DNA from: Theobroma cacao
Lineage: Eukaryota; Streptophyta; Magnoliopsida; Malvales; Malvaceae
DNA: 64,000 nt
NCBI RefSeq assembly: GCF_000208745.1
Contig: NC_030859.1
Location: forward strand, 4,392,593-4,456,592
Direction of reading: 5' to 3'
Shown here piece by piece: positions 40,751 through 53,100 of the stretch. The notes under the pieces are model-generated. The model was not told the origin of the DNA. It saw nothing but the letters and a program-made list of their open reading frames with translations, and did not search any database. Within the stretch, counting starts at the first letter, position 1; each line of letters opens with the position of its first letter. The position numbers and the translations under genes were made by a program.

Positions 40751-43700
40751 TTATGCCAAAAGGGCCTCTTTCATAATGAGTTCATATTCAATCCAAATGA
40801 TAGGAATGGGGAGCCTCTTTACCGGCATGGATTGGAGCTCTGGACATCCAGAGATATGCAATTCGCGAAGACAGCTGAGGTGTTGAAAGCCCTTGTAGTC
40901 CAAAAACTTAAGATTTGGAAGATCGAATATGTAAATTTTGGTAAGAGTTGAGGGCAGCAGATATTCATCTGGAAAAGACTCTATCTCTTCTGCCTTAAGG
41001 ATTTGGAAGCTTGTAAGTGAAGGGAGTGTTTCCAAACCCCAATCCTTCCTGCCCGCAATTAGCTTTTCACTTCTTCCAATTGTAATATTTTTTAATTTGG
41101 AGGGTAAACCCTCTTTTGGAAATGACTCAATTTCTGGACAATTGGATATTTCCAAATCCTCAAGGGATGGAAAGAGGGATTGCATTTGCTCAGGCAATGA
41201 CTTTAAATTTTTGCAATTGTAAAGATAAAGTGATGTCAAATTGGTGGCAGAAAAACCCTCTTCGGGAAAAGATATAAAATTAGGGAAGGAATTGATTGAC
41301 AAATGATTGAGACATGGGGGATGCTGGTCAAGGCCCTCTAATGTAAGAAATGACTTCGAGTCTTCACCTGAATATATAACAAGATTATTTAGCTTAGGTA
41401 ATGAACCTATTCGAATCGACTTCAAGCCTTCGCATGACCAGATTTGAAGACTATTTAGCTTAGGTAATGATTCTATTGAGAAAGATTCCAGTGGATGGTT
41501 GCTGAGGTAACTTATGTTTAAGCGTTCAAGGGATGTACACAAGAGGATTTTGGAAAAATCCAACGCATTACAATGAATGATCTGCAATTCCTTTAGCGTA
41601 GTAGGTAGACTACCTTCAGGAAGAGATTTGAGGCCATCACAATCGAAAATTTCCAATCTTTCAAGATGAGTGCTGTGTCGCACCATCTGCTCCAATATGG
41701 AATCATTGATATGCGAATCATTTATATTCAAGCAAGACATCGTCAAATTTCGAAGCCCACAAGGCAATGGCTGCAATTGCAATGCATCGCATTCCTCTAA
41801 GTCAAGTTGGGACATGCTTAGTGCCCTTGGAAGCAAGGCTCCAAGCTTCCCACATCTCTTAATCGTAAGTTTCAATAAAGAAGGGAGGTGTTTGGGCAAA
41901 GACTTGGTTAACTTGGGACAATCTTTTATGTATAACTCTTGGAGGAGACGGAAAGCTCCGTCATTCAAGCAAAACCATTCTTCCCACTCTGACATATCTG
42001 TGAAACTTAGAATTTCAAGAGATCCAAATGGTTTACTCGAAGCATCACCTTGCCCATAGAACTCATCATCCACTGTTACTACTTCAGAAAACCCACTAAT
42101 GGAGAGAGATTTCAAAGATGATAACCGCCCAAGCGGTGGCCAGAACAAGCAAAATTTACAACCCCTCAAGTGCAAAGATACTAGATTCGAGAAAGAAAAA
42201 TGCCCCACCCATTCCGGGAATCTTGTACCTCTATAAAACTCAATAGCAAGATGCTCCAAGTTTGTGTGAGGCTCCAGTTGTTCAAGTATTTCTCTATCAT
42301 GCTTTGAATCATCATTAGTATGACAATCCTCACTCCATTTCAACTCCAACTCCCTAAGGTTAATCTTCTCCTTCAAATTGGCATCTTTGGCATCCTTTTG
42401 ACAAACAACGTTTTGTAAATTTGAGATGGCAAGTCTTCCACGTAGATTCTTGAGCTTTCCCAACTCACTTATGCTTGAACCTTTTTGCTCACCCAAAACA
42501 AAATCTGTTAATGTTCGAAGATCTTTCAATTTATCCATTCCTGGTGGCATCCTTACTAACTTGGTACCCCTGATATCAAGATGATGCATGTTGATCAATC
42601 TTCCCATGTCTTCGGGCAACTCAACAAGCTTTGCGCATTGAAACAAGAGTAATGTTTGCAAATTATACAATGTAGTTAAAAAGTTTAGTAACCTTTCAAT
42701 TGAAGTTTCAGATAGATCCAAATAACGCAGCTGTTTTAATTTTCTAATTTCTTCTGATAACTCATTGATATTATGATAATGAGCCAAAGAAAGCACTCGT
42801 AAGGATCTAAATTTTACGATCAAATCATCCATTATCACATTGGTAACATAACAATGCCCTGACCTTGACTTTAAAGTTAAGAATGTATGCAAACCTTTTG
42901 CTTTAGGTAAAGCTTCAAATTTTTGAAGTACATCGAATTCTTCTTGGATATTAGAGAAATAACGGGTCTTTTTACTTATTTGACATGAAAGCCTATCATC
43001 ACCGTCCAATCTACAAATGAATTCTCCAGATACAGATTTTGCTAAGTCACTAATTAAGTCATGCATGACAAAGCAAGGCTTATTCCCACTTAATTGTTGA
43101 AAAAATGACCTGGATGTTAAATCTTTGAAATACTCATTACCCCAATCCTCCATATTTACAACTTCTCTGGAATATGCTAAAAGATCTTCAGCCATCCATA
43201 ACCGAATGAGTTCTTCCTTTCTGAATTCATAATCTTTAGGAAAAATTGAACAATAAGCAAAGCAGCGCTTTAAATGGGAAGGAAGATAATAATAACTTAA
43301 TCTGAGTGCTGGAAGAATATCATCTGTTATGTCCCACAAACTGCTGGTTAATACTTTATTCCAATCCTCAACATCTGTTCTACAACGAAGAAGACCTCCA
43401 AGTGTTTTTGCCGCTAAAGGGAGGCCTTTGCATCTTTTGGCAATTGCTTCACCGATTTCCTTCAAATCTGGATGCATGCTTGGGCTTGTATTAGCAAATG
43501 CATGTTTTGCAAATAACAACCAACAATCCTCATCAGATAAGATATTAAGATGATAAGTTGGAACAGTCCTCACAATGGATGCCACGTTTTCACCACGCGT
43601 TGTTACAACAATCTTGCTGTTTTTCGCCCCAGAATTGAAAGGACTTCTCAACTCTTCCCAATCAACATATTTCTCGTTCCAAACATCGTCCAAAACAAAT

Positions 43701-44521
43701 AGAAACTTCTTTCCCAACAGCTTCTCCTTGAGTTTAAGCTGAAGCTGATTTAGGTTCTGACTAGCATCACCGTTAGAAGTGATTTCTTCAAGAATGGTTT
43801 TGGTTACCCTTAAAGCATCAAATTCCTCTGAAACACACACCCATGCTTTGACGTCAAACCATTCCGCCACTCTCTTGTCATTGTAGATCAATTGTGCAAG
43901 CGTGGTTTTACCAACCCCGCCCATACCCACTATTGGAATCACATCGATCTGATTTGCACTTGCATATTCCGGGTTCAGCAACTCCATGATCACTTCTTTT
44001 TCATCATGTCTACCATAAACACCGGATTCATCCACCAGAGAAGTTGCAGGTGGTCTTTGAATTGACTTTTCTCCTCTACTTTCTTTCAAACCCAGGATGT
44101 CTTTTTGGTTGACTAAACGTTCTAGTGTCTCAAGGATTTCTTCTAGTTTTGATCCCATCCCGCTATTGAAAGGATTGAGAGAAGAGAACAAGCTACGTAC
44201 CTGCTTTGCAATACTAGTCTGATCCTCGGATTCCAACCTGCTTCGAAGAGCTTCGGTAGCGATCTCATCAAGGAGGTCCTCCGCATCATAAACAGCATCT
44301 TTGAGCTCATCAATCCAGCTTCTCACATTTGGGTTCGTGATTTGCTTATTTTCAGCATCATCCAGCACTGCTTTAACTGACATCAATGCTGGTTTCAGTT
44401 TCTTCAGCAGCCCATCTTCAAGTTTCTTTCCCTTAAAAAGATTCAAAACATCCGGAGAAGCAATCCTCTCGACCAGCAACTCGATGGAAGCAGTGAGAAA
44501 AGCTTCACCCACCAAAGCCAT
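40751..44521 (-). CDS. CC-NBS-LRR (CNL) disease resistance protein, RPP13-like 1 type
   Basis: One uninterrupted exon of 1256 codons. Order of parts: coiled-coil N-terminus ([20 protein letters not shown] near 75-85), P-loop GMGGVGKTT near 199, [15 protein letters not shown], kinase-2 FLFVLDDVW near 275 (Trp marks the CNL class), [17 protein letters not shown] near 366, [22 protein letters not shown]-type motif MHDL near 487, then about 25 LRRs. All ATPase motifs are intact, so it can be a working cytoplasmic immune receptor of the NLR type that senses a pathogen effector. The end is odd: it stops at [10 protein letters not shown], without the family's usual CPLLEE...DWPKI tail, which instead lies in the stray fragment downstream. 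Relative to the block A copy it has one additional LRR unit (GSLPKLNNL...). The recognised pathogen cannot be told from sequence. Confidence 0.96.
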   Translation of the reverse strand: MALVGEAFLTASIELLVERIASPDVLNLFKGKKLEDGLLKKLKPALMSVKAVLDDAENKQITNPNVRSWIDELKDAVYDAEDLLDEIATEALRSRLESEDQTSIAKQVRSLFSSLNPFNSGMGSKLEEILETLERLVNQKDILGLKESRGEKSIQRPPATSLVDESGVYGRHDEKEVIMELLNPEYASANQIDVIPIVGMGGVGKTTLAQLIYNDKRVAEWFDVKAWVCVSEEFDALRVTKTILEEITSNGDASQNLNQLQLKLKEKLLGKKFLFVLDDVWNEKYVDWEELRSPFNSGAKNSKIVVTTRGENVASIVRTVPTYHLNILSDEDCWLLFAKHAFANTSPSMHPDLKEIGEAIAKRCKGLPLAAKTLGGLLRCRTDVEDWNKVLTSSLWDITDDILPALRLSYYYLPSHLKRCFAYCSIFPKDYEFRKEELIRLWMAEDLLAYSREVVNMEDWGNEYFKDLTSRSFFQQLSGNKPCFVMHDLISDLAKSVSGEFICRLDGDDRLSCQISKKTRYFSNIQEEFDVLQKFEALPKAKGLHTFLTLKSRSGHCYVTNVIMDDLIVKFRSLRVLSLAHYHNINELSEEIRKLKQLRYLDLSETSIERLLNFLTTLYNLQTLLLFQCAKLVELPEDMGRLINMHHLDIRGTKLVRMPPGMDKLKDLRTLTDFVLGEQKGSSISELGKLKNLRGRLAISNLQNVVCQKDAKDANLKEKINLRELELKWSEDCHTNDDSKHDREILEQLEPHTNLEHLAIEFYRGTRFPEWVGHFSFSNLVSLHLRGCKFCLFWPPLGRLSSLKSLSISGFSEVVTVDDEFYGQGDASSKPFGSLEILSFTDMSEWEEWFCLNDGAFRLLQELYIKDCPKLTKSLPKHLPSLLKLTIKRCGKLGALLPRALSMSQLDLEECDALQLQPLPCGLRNLTMSCLNINDSHINDSILEQMVRHSTHLERLEIFDCDGLKSLPEGSLPTTLKELQIIHCNALDFSKILLCTSLERLNISYLSNHPLESFSIESLPKLNSLQIWSCEGLKSIRIGSLPKLNNLVIYSGEDSKSFLTLEGLDQHPPCLNHLSINSFPNFISFPEEGFSATNLTSLYLYNCKNLKSLPEQMQSLFPSLEDLEISNCPEIESFPKEGLPSKLKNITIGRSEKLIAGRKDWGLETLPSLTSFQILKAEEIESFPDEYLLPSTLTKIYIFDLPNLKFLDYKGFQHLSCLRELHISGCPELQSMPVKRLPIPIIWIEYELIMKEALLA

Positions 44522-45289
44522 TTTCTTTTTCGGTGATTAAAGAAAGGTTTGAAGAAGATCAAAGGAATTGATTTGCAAAGAATGAAATGAAGAGTGGGTT
44601 TACTGAAGTGAAGGCAATGAGGACTTGGCACTAATAGATTAGGTGAAGTCAACGAAGACTTGAAGGTGAAATGAACATTGGTTATTTGGATTTTCTTTAA
44701 TTTATTCTTTTAAAATAAAAAATGTGTATAAAATAAAAATATAAATAAAATAATCATATATGAAGAAGAGATTTTTAAATTATTTTGTGTGTTTTTTAGG
44801 AAGCAAAGAGATATTTAAAAACATAAATATATGTTTCATACAGACACGTCTATTAGTATAAATATTATTTAACTATCTTTAAATGTCTTTATAATATATT
44901 AATTATATATTATTAATATAATTAAATTTCAAGACCAATCAAGGCTTGAAAAGCTTAATGGTAGTCCAATTTGTACTTTAATTCAATTATTAAGAGCTTA
45001 TTCTCCATCAAATTTAAAAACTTTCTTCTTCTCTTCCAATGTAAAATTGTGTATTACATGTAACCCAACTAATAGGTAAAAACCCAATGACAAAAGCAAG
45101 AGAAAAGCCATCTCATGAATTCTGTTTGATCTCTTTTGTGTAAATCACATAAGAAAAACAACAACACATCAAAACTTGAGAGTAGGGATACAAAATTCCA
45201 CAACTGACTCAATATTTAGGAAATGGAGAAGCAGTACAGCAATAGACTTTGTCTACATAATCAAGGCAACTCTAGTAAAAGAAAAACTT
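44522..45289. other. CNL upstream region and transporter 3' UTR, block B
   Basis: Just upstream of the CNL start is a short leader. Two 35-bp units at 44609 and 44644 carry one W-box core (minus TTGAC at 44652-44648). The rest is AT-rich. Confidence 0.5.
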
Positions 45290-48200
45290 TCAGCTTCTCA
45301 AATTCTCAACAATCTTGGAGAGTGCTGAGTATGTTCCAAAGGCTGATGAAACTACTCCCACTGCTATAACTATTATACAAAGTGTAGTCTGTAAAACAAG
45401 AAAAGGAAAGATTATGAGAAAAGCCAGAAAGATAAACTAAGCATTCTATGAGATAAAATTTTATATGGATTCACGCAGGCTCTAAAACAACTCTTTTATG
45501 GATTTAGTTTTCTTGATTCCTTCTATTTTCTTTTGCACTTTTCAGTGGAAGATGCAATAGGAGTTGTTAATTTTTTGAATTGTTACCGTATGAGTATTTG
45601 TGTGCACACGCATGCTTATATATATACATGTTACATGTATTATGATCGTACCTGAATACGGGTTACTTTACCCCTCACGATGCTTAAATAACAAGCAGGA
45701 GGAAGTATCAAGGTCTGTTGTAGAAGTAATTAGTGAAAGCACATTAGTCTTTGTTCTATATGCTTGCTTCAAACAACTTGCTTTGTAAAGTGATAGAGAA
45801 GAAGTTCCATGATTCAAATGGCAGAAGGTAACTTACCACGAGCATTGTGAGTGAAGATCCTATCAGTGACATCACCAAACCTGCAACAAAGGGAGAAAAT
45901 TTTCCCACGATGACCTAGAAATTCAATGGAATACCTAACACTATCTGGATGATCCAACCTTACAACCAAAATGTTCTCTCAGTTCAAAATAGCAGATATG
46001 CAACAGAAGAGGTTTCTCTTTGAAGATGAATGGTAAATGCATAAACAAACAATAACAGACGCTTACCAAAGAAGGGGATGCTGAGACCGACAATCAAGGT
46101 TGAGATCACCAGTGAAGTTCTGATTAAGATAGCATAGATGTGAGACTTGAGATGGCTTGACGGTATCAACTCCTCAAGACTCATTGCCACCGGAGACATG
46201 GTTAATGCATATGTTAGGTCTAATTAAGGCAGAACATTTATTTTTTTAGATATGAGAGCACAAATGCTAACTAAAAGGCAATAGCTAGACTTTGTTTAAC
46301 TAAAGACGGAATTAGGACTTTCTGATGATAACAGTTCTCTTACTGGAGAGGGTAATGAAAGAGGGAAAATATCATGAAAAAAAAGGGGAGTAAGGAATTT
46401 AAGCTTACTCATAGATCCCTCATTTTCGACAACAACTGTAATGTTCTTGTTCCCAATTTTCTCTTTCTTTCTCATGCTTTCCCATTAGAGAAGGAGACCA
46501 TGAAGTTTATGCCTCCAAGTAGAACTATATTTCATTACCTAAAAGGTTGATTCCAGGTAATAATGCGAAGAGCTATAATGAAAAGGATATTTGGTAAATG
46601 GGTTGACTACCTGCAAAAGAACAGAAAATAATTGAATTGTAGTTAACAGAAACAAAATGTTCATAAAATGCTATTTGAAAGTCTAAGCCTGGACAAGGCA
46701 AGGGTAAAGTGATACTGTAAGATCTAATTAGTTGAATAGGCTAGCCAGACAAATATAATATCATGGGAGTTAGTTTCTTCTCAACTTTGCATATAAGCAT
46801 GGTGTTTAGACAAGATATCAGCTCATTGTATTGCTGTTTCTCCAAAATTGGTGCATCAATGACATTTTCAAATAAGTGCAGTTATACCAATCATTATAAG
46901 CACAGAACAAATTGTCAAGAAAATCTGCTAAGATGAGAATACCGTTGTCCACACAGCAATCTTTGAAGCAATCAGATCTTTAGGCATGTTAAGAGTAAAC
47001 TGTGATTCTGTTGCTTCTCCAAACATTGTGTACCCCATAATTGCAGTTCCAGCATACAACAAAGAACAGATTCCAAAACTGCAAGGAAATTAAAACCAAA
47101 GATGATAAGAGGAGCAGCATTTATAACCACAAACTACCCTTTTTAAGGAATGATAAGGTGCATGGTTAGTAATCAACAATTTGTGAACCTTCTGCTTATG
47201 TTAATCATAACGTACACGATGCAGCACCTTGCATTATCAAAAGGAATAACAAACCAATTGGTTGAGCATAACTTTGAACCAGCTAAATCGATGCAGAGAG
47301 GTAAAAAGATCCCAGCAAGAGTAACGACACAAATATCATTTAGCAAGAAAAAATACGTGACATTTCATAGTCTCTAAGATAACAAATCGAACTGAGCAGC
47401 TATACTTTACCAAGCTATGAGGACTGAAGGGAATTGATTTGGTTTTGCCATTGAGGTATAGATATTGGGGAAAACAGCATGTCCTGAATAACAGTAACCG
47501 TAGAGCCCAACAGCAACAGGAAGACTAGCCAGGTTCAATGTAGTTCCTTTGTTATGAAAGCCAACTTGATCTACCAAGCCAACCCAAAACAAGCAGAGTA
47601 CTACCAAGATTGATGCAACGACTCCACCAGCTGGAAACAGAGAGAACACACTAAGACAAACATCAAACTATGTGACATAGTATAGTGTGAGAGATAGCCT
47701 TGGGGCTGAAGAGAGTGCACCTAAGATCAACTGTACTGTGGATTTTCAGTTAGGAAACATTACTTATCAATATGTTTCTTACCAGAGATATAACTAAGAA
47801 CGCTGAGGTCTCGGAGCCAAACGGTGGGAAGAACAGCAAGGGTTGTCATCAATGCAAACAGACGTTGGGAATTCAACTCAAATCCACCCAAACTGATATG
47901 TGCATTTGGGAATAAGGATGACAAGTTATCACCCTCCAAAATTATATATTCAACGCAACAAGCCTGTACAGAAGATTGAAAGAGCAACCTCACTGGTAAA
48001 AAATAGAACATGTTTTAAAATATCGATGGGAATCACTACATTCTTCATAATGTAAATATGTGATCCAGTAAATAAGCTAAATATCAGCAGATTTAGATAA
48101 TAAAGGCACGTGATTCTAAAATGAAACCTCATGTTCAAAATCATAACTTCATCAGGTTATGTTGAACCATTTGTTAAAATTTATCTGCAATTGCATGGTA

Positions 48201-51200
48201 AAAACGATTTCGATCCCTTTGCTGATATATGAAAAAAGATGCCCTATAGCATATCTTAAAAAAGTCGTAGCCACTAGATTTCCTTCATTGATGAACAAGG
48301 TGGAGACATAGGTTAAAATAGAATGGAACACAAAACAAAAAATGTAGGACCCCAGGAATCTGTAAGCGGTGACCCCTCTCGGAATCTTAGCTTACTGATT
48401 CTCAAGCACAGTTAGACAGCTATTGGATTTATCATACAATTCTAAGACAAGCCAGCTGTACTTACATATAACTCCACGTATAATATTATCTGCAACCACA
48501 GAAAAACAAGAGCAAAATTGACAATCAGTGGCCTTTCATTCTTTGTAAACTAGTGCTTATTTTAATCTGTCAATTTTCCAGTTTCTATCTTATAAAATAA
48601 AATAAAAAGAAAAAAAGACCCAAAATATATAAAAATTCATTGACATAGAAAATGACTGCTTGTAAGGATTTTAGAGTAAATTTGATCTAGAAAAAAATGA
48701 AAATAATTAAAGTTTGGCTTTGTTGCTTTTGGTTCCCAAAACAAAATTATTATAAGGAGACACAATGAGATAGAAAAGCAAATAATACTCATAATGTTTA
48801 AAAATATTTTTTAAATTATTCAAGAAAATTAAAAAATATATGAGTTTACTTAAGCTTAACAAAAGAATAAAGATATATTCGAATTTTCATGAATAATTTA
48901 GAAACTTTTTAAAATATTATGCTTAAATAATATTTATAAAATAAAATATTAAAAATTTCTAATATTTTTTTAAACAAAATGCAAGAGTTTACCTTTATAT
49001 AAAACAATTCTATTAGGATTTATAATAAATTTTAATTAATTATAATATTACTAATTTCTATTATTTGTTTTTATTTCTATAACAAATTTTCAAACAGTAA
49101 AAATTAGATAATAAAATACAATTAATAAAAATATTAACTACAAGGAGTCTTAGAATTACCGAGACGGCAATTCTGCCGGCGGTTCCAAATGCGGCTTGAC
49201 CAATATCTGGGTAAGTTTCAAGCCCAGGCTCACTGTCCAGGCATTGGCGCAAGAGGAGTCCAGTGTAAAACGAAAGCACCGCAAACGTGAATAATATTAT
49301 AAGCCCTAACCATCCTCCTTCCTTGGCAGCATATGGGGTTGAAAGGATTCCAACTCCACATAGCACATTGATGCCTGCATAAACCCAAAATGGAAATGAC
49401 TAAGGAATGCTACAAATTTGATTAGACTGGAACACTGGAATCTGGCTTCATATTTAAGTAAATGTAAACTTCAGTTGCTTTTAACCAATATTGATTGTCT
49501 GTGTATATAATATAATCTATGGTTTGAATGATAATGATGAATGAATCTATTGTTGTAATCATAGTTCATTGACGCCTAATTTCTATGGTTCCTGTTGGCA
49601 AGTTGATCTTTTTTCATGTGCCCCATGTGCAGTGGAAGTCGGGCCACCTCATCATAATTCATTGAGAAATATATATCAGTTTGTTTTCATGTCCATATAT
49701 GATGACATCAATGAGATATGGACAAAGACAATATGACAGACGTGAAACTTAGGAAAACAATATATTTTTTTCTACAATCAAAACATCTATTGGCTAAGCT
49801 ATGCATGCCACATAAGCCAAGAGAGGGATAAAATGAAAACTATCAAGATATGGTAGACAAAGCTAAGCTCTAAGTTCAAGCCCTGTGTGGAGGGGGTGAT
49901 GGTGACAAAAATGTGACCCCGCAGTTTTAGTTTTACTTGAAATGATGTGCTCCCAGATTCAACCCAATATGATTGGTTTTTTGTGGTCCTTTTTGATGAA
50001 AGGCCAACAAAGGTTTAGGGTTGGTGGCTGTAACAATTCTAAATGTGCAAGTGGCTTCATTAAAAGATAGGCTAGATGATACAAATTTAAAGGCCTTTTT
50101 GGTCTATTCCAAGCCAATAATTCTCATTAGTTTAATAATAAGGATGTTTTCATACGGTAAAGTTAACAACTCCCTTCAAGTTCATACAGTTTCTTATAAT
50201 AAAGGATTGCAGACATCCAGAACCACCCTGATCTTTTCCATTTCATGATCTGATTTTGGTGAACTCAGCCAAACCTGAATGTATGCAATCCTTTTGGAAG
50301 GATCCGTGACTAAATTAAAGTTGCTAAGAGTGGCAAGAAAACAGTCTTTCCATCACATTTACAGACAGGAAAATAAAGTTTATGCCATGCCTATAAATTT
50401 TGTAAGACAGATGCAATATAACAGCATATTATGTGACCATGTGACAGATAAACTTTGGGGAATGGTCCAGAGTTATATAAACTAACCATTTAGCACAGCT
50501 TGCCCGTATGAGCTCTGGCGAGAAATTGGAAGTTCATGGGAGACCTTGGAGGTCTTGTCATCTACTCTGACAGATTGTCTCCTTGATGGAATGGGGGGTA
50601 AGAGAGAGTGCGAACTACGTCTATAAGGCTGTATTTGATCATCTACTGTTGGTACTAGAGGTTTTGTCACTGCAGATAATGATTCCGGGGTATGCCTTCT
50701 TGTCAACGATGAGGAAAGAAACGAACTGCCTAATCTTGAAAGTGTAGGAGTGCCCAAGAACCCGATACTTGGAGATGGTACACTACTATACAAATCAATA
50801 GACTGCCTGGAAAATTAACAGAACCCTATCAGCAGTTGAAACTATAAGTGGAAGCAATGCCTCGTAGAAGCAATTTATCAGGCTTTTTCACATGAACCAA
50901 CTCCCTGATACTGTGCAGATTAAAGGTCCTATAACAGTTGCCATTTTCACATTACATTTCTCCTAAAACAGTATTAGTTTACTTTGGATCCAGGAATTTC
51001 AACTTATGTCAAATTTGGCAAAATCTTCCATACAAGAATGTACTTTATTTGTGTTCTTGAGGAAATTGTCTTGAATGTTCCAGCAGCAGAAGGAAGTACA
51101 ATTGAGTGATCAAAAGTTAAATGAGAGAAACCAACTTTTTGTTGTGTATTATTATAGGGTAAAAATCATACCATCAACCAATTTAAATAGACTATCTCTT

Positions 51201-51894
51201 TTAGGGTCCCATAGAGGATTCATGTTTCCAATATCACCCGGGGTAGCATAATTCAATAATTGGAGATAAGATTTGTAGGCCAAAGTGTCACAGAGAAGCA
51301 TCTCTTTTACAAACTTTTACAAAACACTCATCCCTGATCTATATCATGAGTCTATCAATCAATCATAGTTTAAGTGCTTTCTTTCCCTTTCCAAAGATCT
51401 GCTTAAATCTGCCTGTATTTTCCCTGATTTCATTTTATACTCTTCTGTTTACCTTCTCCTATACCAAATTCACAAGCAGTTCTCATCAAGAAAAGCATAT
51501 CCAAGTGGAAAGAGGAAAGAAAATATTAATGTTTCTTCTCGAGGTGATTCTTATCTTTTGATCCTGAAAATTAGTCAAAATAAATCTTTGGAAAAAGATA
51601 AAATATCCAGGCTGATATGAGAGAAAGCTTATGAGGGTGAACAGAAGAAAGCAGAGAAAAACAGAGCAGTAGGAAAATCATGAAAGCATATGAAAAGAGA
51701 AATGACCTGTAACTTTGAGGCCATGACGTGTTGTAGGAACTGGGTTTATTCTGCTGCTGGTTTTCAGCCGAAGAATCAGATACGTCAGATTCATTTCCAT
51801 CATCTTCTCCTTCATGTCTGTTAAACACTTTCTCCTCATCTTCCTCATCTTCACTCTCAATGTAGAAACTCTGGTCCGAAACCGAGTTCTTCAT
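45290..51894 (-). CDS. AVT1-type vacuolar amino acid transporter (AAAP family)
   Basis: Complete on the minus strand: exons 51894..51707, 50806..50487, 49374..49160, 48489..48466, 47963..47783, 47630..47411, 47078..46943, 46610..46591, 46212..46067, 45880..45837, 45714..45652, 45388..45290; phases agree and give 551 aa. The N-terminus is acidic (SEDEEDEE) then Ser-rich, as in AVT1 proteins. The transporter begins at INVLCGVGILSTPYAAKEGGW, the conserved first membrane segment of the AAAP family, and further segments follow to the hydrophobic end (TTLCIIVIAVGVVSSAFG...). The family exchanges neutral amino acids for protons across the vacuolar membrane; the substrate here is unknown. Exons 4 (24 nt) and 8 (20 nt) are tiny. 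The intron after exon 8 is AT-AC. A 5' UTR intron is likely (acceptor at 51915). Exons 3 (part) to 12 lie in duplication block B. Confidence 0.95.
46213..46590 (-). other. U12-type AT-AC intron in the transporter gene
   Basis: Read on the minus strand the intron starts ATATCCTTTT, the exact consensus of minor-spliceosome donors, and ends CTAAC. A branch-site match TGCCTTAATT lies at 46231-46222, about 11 nt before the end. Removing it joins ACC-AA to A-TAT-GCA and restores VNPFTKYALT, the conserved family sequence. No GT-AG alternative gives that reading. Length is 378 nt. Confidence 0.9.
48466..48489 (-). other. 24-nt micro-exon of the transporter
   Basis: It encodes IILYVELY between gcag and gtaagt. 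It joins GRIAVS to ACCVEY, as in other AVT1 proteins. The block A counterpart (34339-34316) reads LILYVELY. Confidence 0.9.
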
Positions 51895-53100
51895 TCTCTT
51901 GCAGCCTCAATCTCCTACAGCAAAAATCATGAAAACTCAATAGAAAACCAGGCTAATTGTAAGAAGGAATTGATTTTGAAAGCCTGTGAAATAAGAGGAA
52001 AAACCACATATTAGATACCTTCAATGGAAGTATTCAATTCTGCTTTATGATTGGCCTCTTTTTGCAGGTTGTTCTCAATAAATGTACCTATAAATGTTGA
52101 TTAAATTGCATGAGGTAACGAGAGGGAATGGTTATATATTTATCTGTATGAAATTAAACAAATAAATAAATCAAGTCCTGAAAAAAAGAGAAAAAAAGAT
52201 TAGTCAAGTTGTTCAGAAATGGTAAATTGATTTAAATACAGCAATAATGGTTCATAATTGTAAAGAATATAGTAATTCAGCAATAATAAGACAGTGATAC
52301 ACTCAAAACTTAAAACTTGCCATATCTCTAGGAACTAAGTTTGAAGCTTTCAAACTGAACTCTTGTGTCTGAACTGTTACGTTCTGTTTGGTTACTGAGT
52401 ACCAAAAGAGAAAAAATGGAAAAGGAAGAAGATTTCCTTTGTTTGTGGAAACTTTTGAATTCTTCAAATCATTTCTATATTCTTCATCTTAGATTTCTCA
52501 GCAACCAAACAGAAATCTTCAGAACATAAAACCAGAAAGAAACCAACTCCAAAAACAACCAAAAACACAAAAGATTTATTGTTTTTTTCTGTTCTTATTC
52601 TTTTCCCAAGAGATTATCTCAGCTACACCAAACAGAAACCATTTACCATACTACAAAACCTGTCTCCTTATAAAGACACTGCAATGGCTTCTTTATTTAA
52701 AAGAAACAAAGAATAGAATCAGAAAAGTGACCTTTCTCTGAACATCTGATACAAAAAGTGAACTGGGTTTTTTCTTGAATTGAGGATCTGTATCAATAAA
52801 CACAAGAAAAGAAGAGCAACCACACAGAGAGAAACTGCTAGAAACAGATAAAAGTAGTCTGCTGGGGCTTACTTGTTTGAGTCGTTTCTCACAAAGATAT
52901 GTATATAATAAAAATAACCTCTACAGTTTTTACATTAAATTTGTACTTGAATTATTTACATGAAGGATGATGAACAGGTGATTCATGAGGATAGAAACAT
53001 ATTAATTGATTAATTCCTTGTTGTTTACGGAAAAGTGCAAAGCTGTAAATGTCTGTCCCAATGAATTTTCCAGCCAAAGCCTGCTGCCTGTAGCAAGCTG
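51895..53100 (-). promoter_or_regulatory. Transporter 5' UTR, leader intron and promoter region
   Basis: Minus-strand ctgtag|GAGATTG at 51915 is an acceptor 20 bp before the start codon. GAAG|GTATC at about 52019 is a plausible donor of an upstream leader exon. The transcription start was not located. Confidence 0.45.

Larger units (their letters stand above)
35060..49189. repeat. Tandem segmental duplication, copy B
   Basis: Starts at the junction after AATATCTG (35059) and runs to the matching AATATCTG inside transporter exon 3 at about 49210-49189. Content equals copy A, but with an intact CNL and an intact transporter. It is longer than A mainly through the extra D repeat (40050-40400) and the fuller CNL; it lacks about 0.2 kb near 35119 and some intron sequence near 48180. 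Confidence 0.88.

Noticed and set aside
40938..44540. Plus-strand open frames antisense to the CNL gene
   Set aside because: They are shadows of the long minus-strand coding frame and recur antisense to the block A pseudogene only because the DNA is duplicated.
46067..46199. Internal start at 46199 (MSPVAMSLEEL) as a separate small protein
   Set aside because: It is exon 9 of the transporter; splicing through the AT-AC intron gives the conserved reading upstream of that Met.
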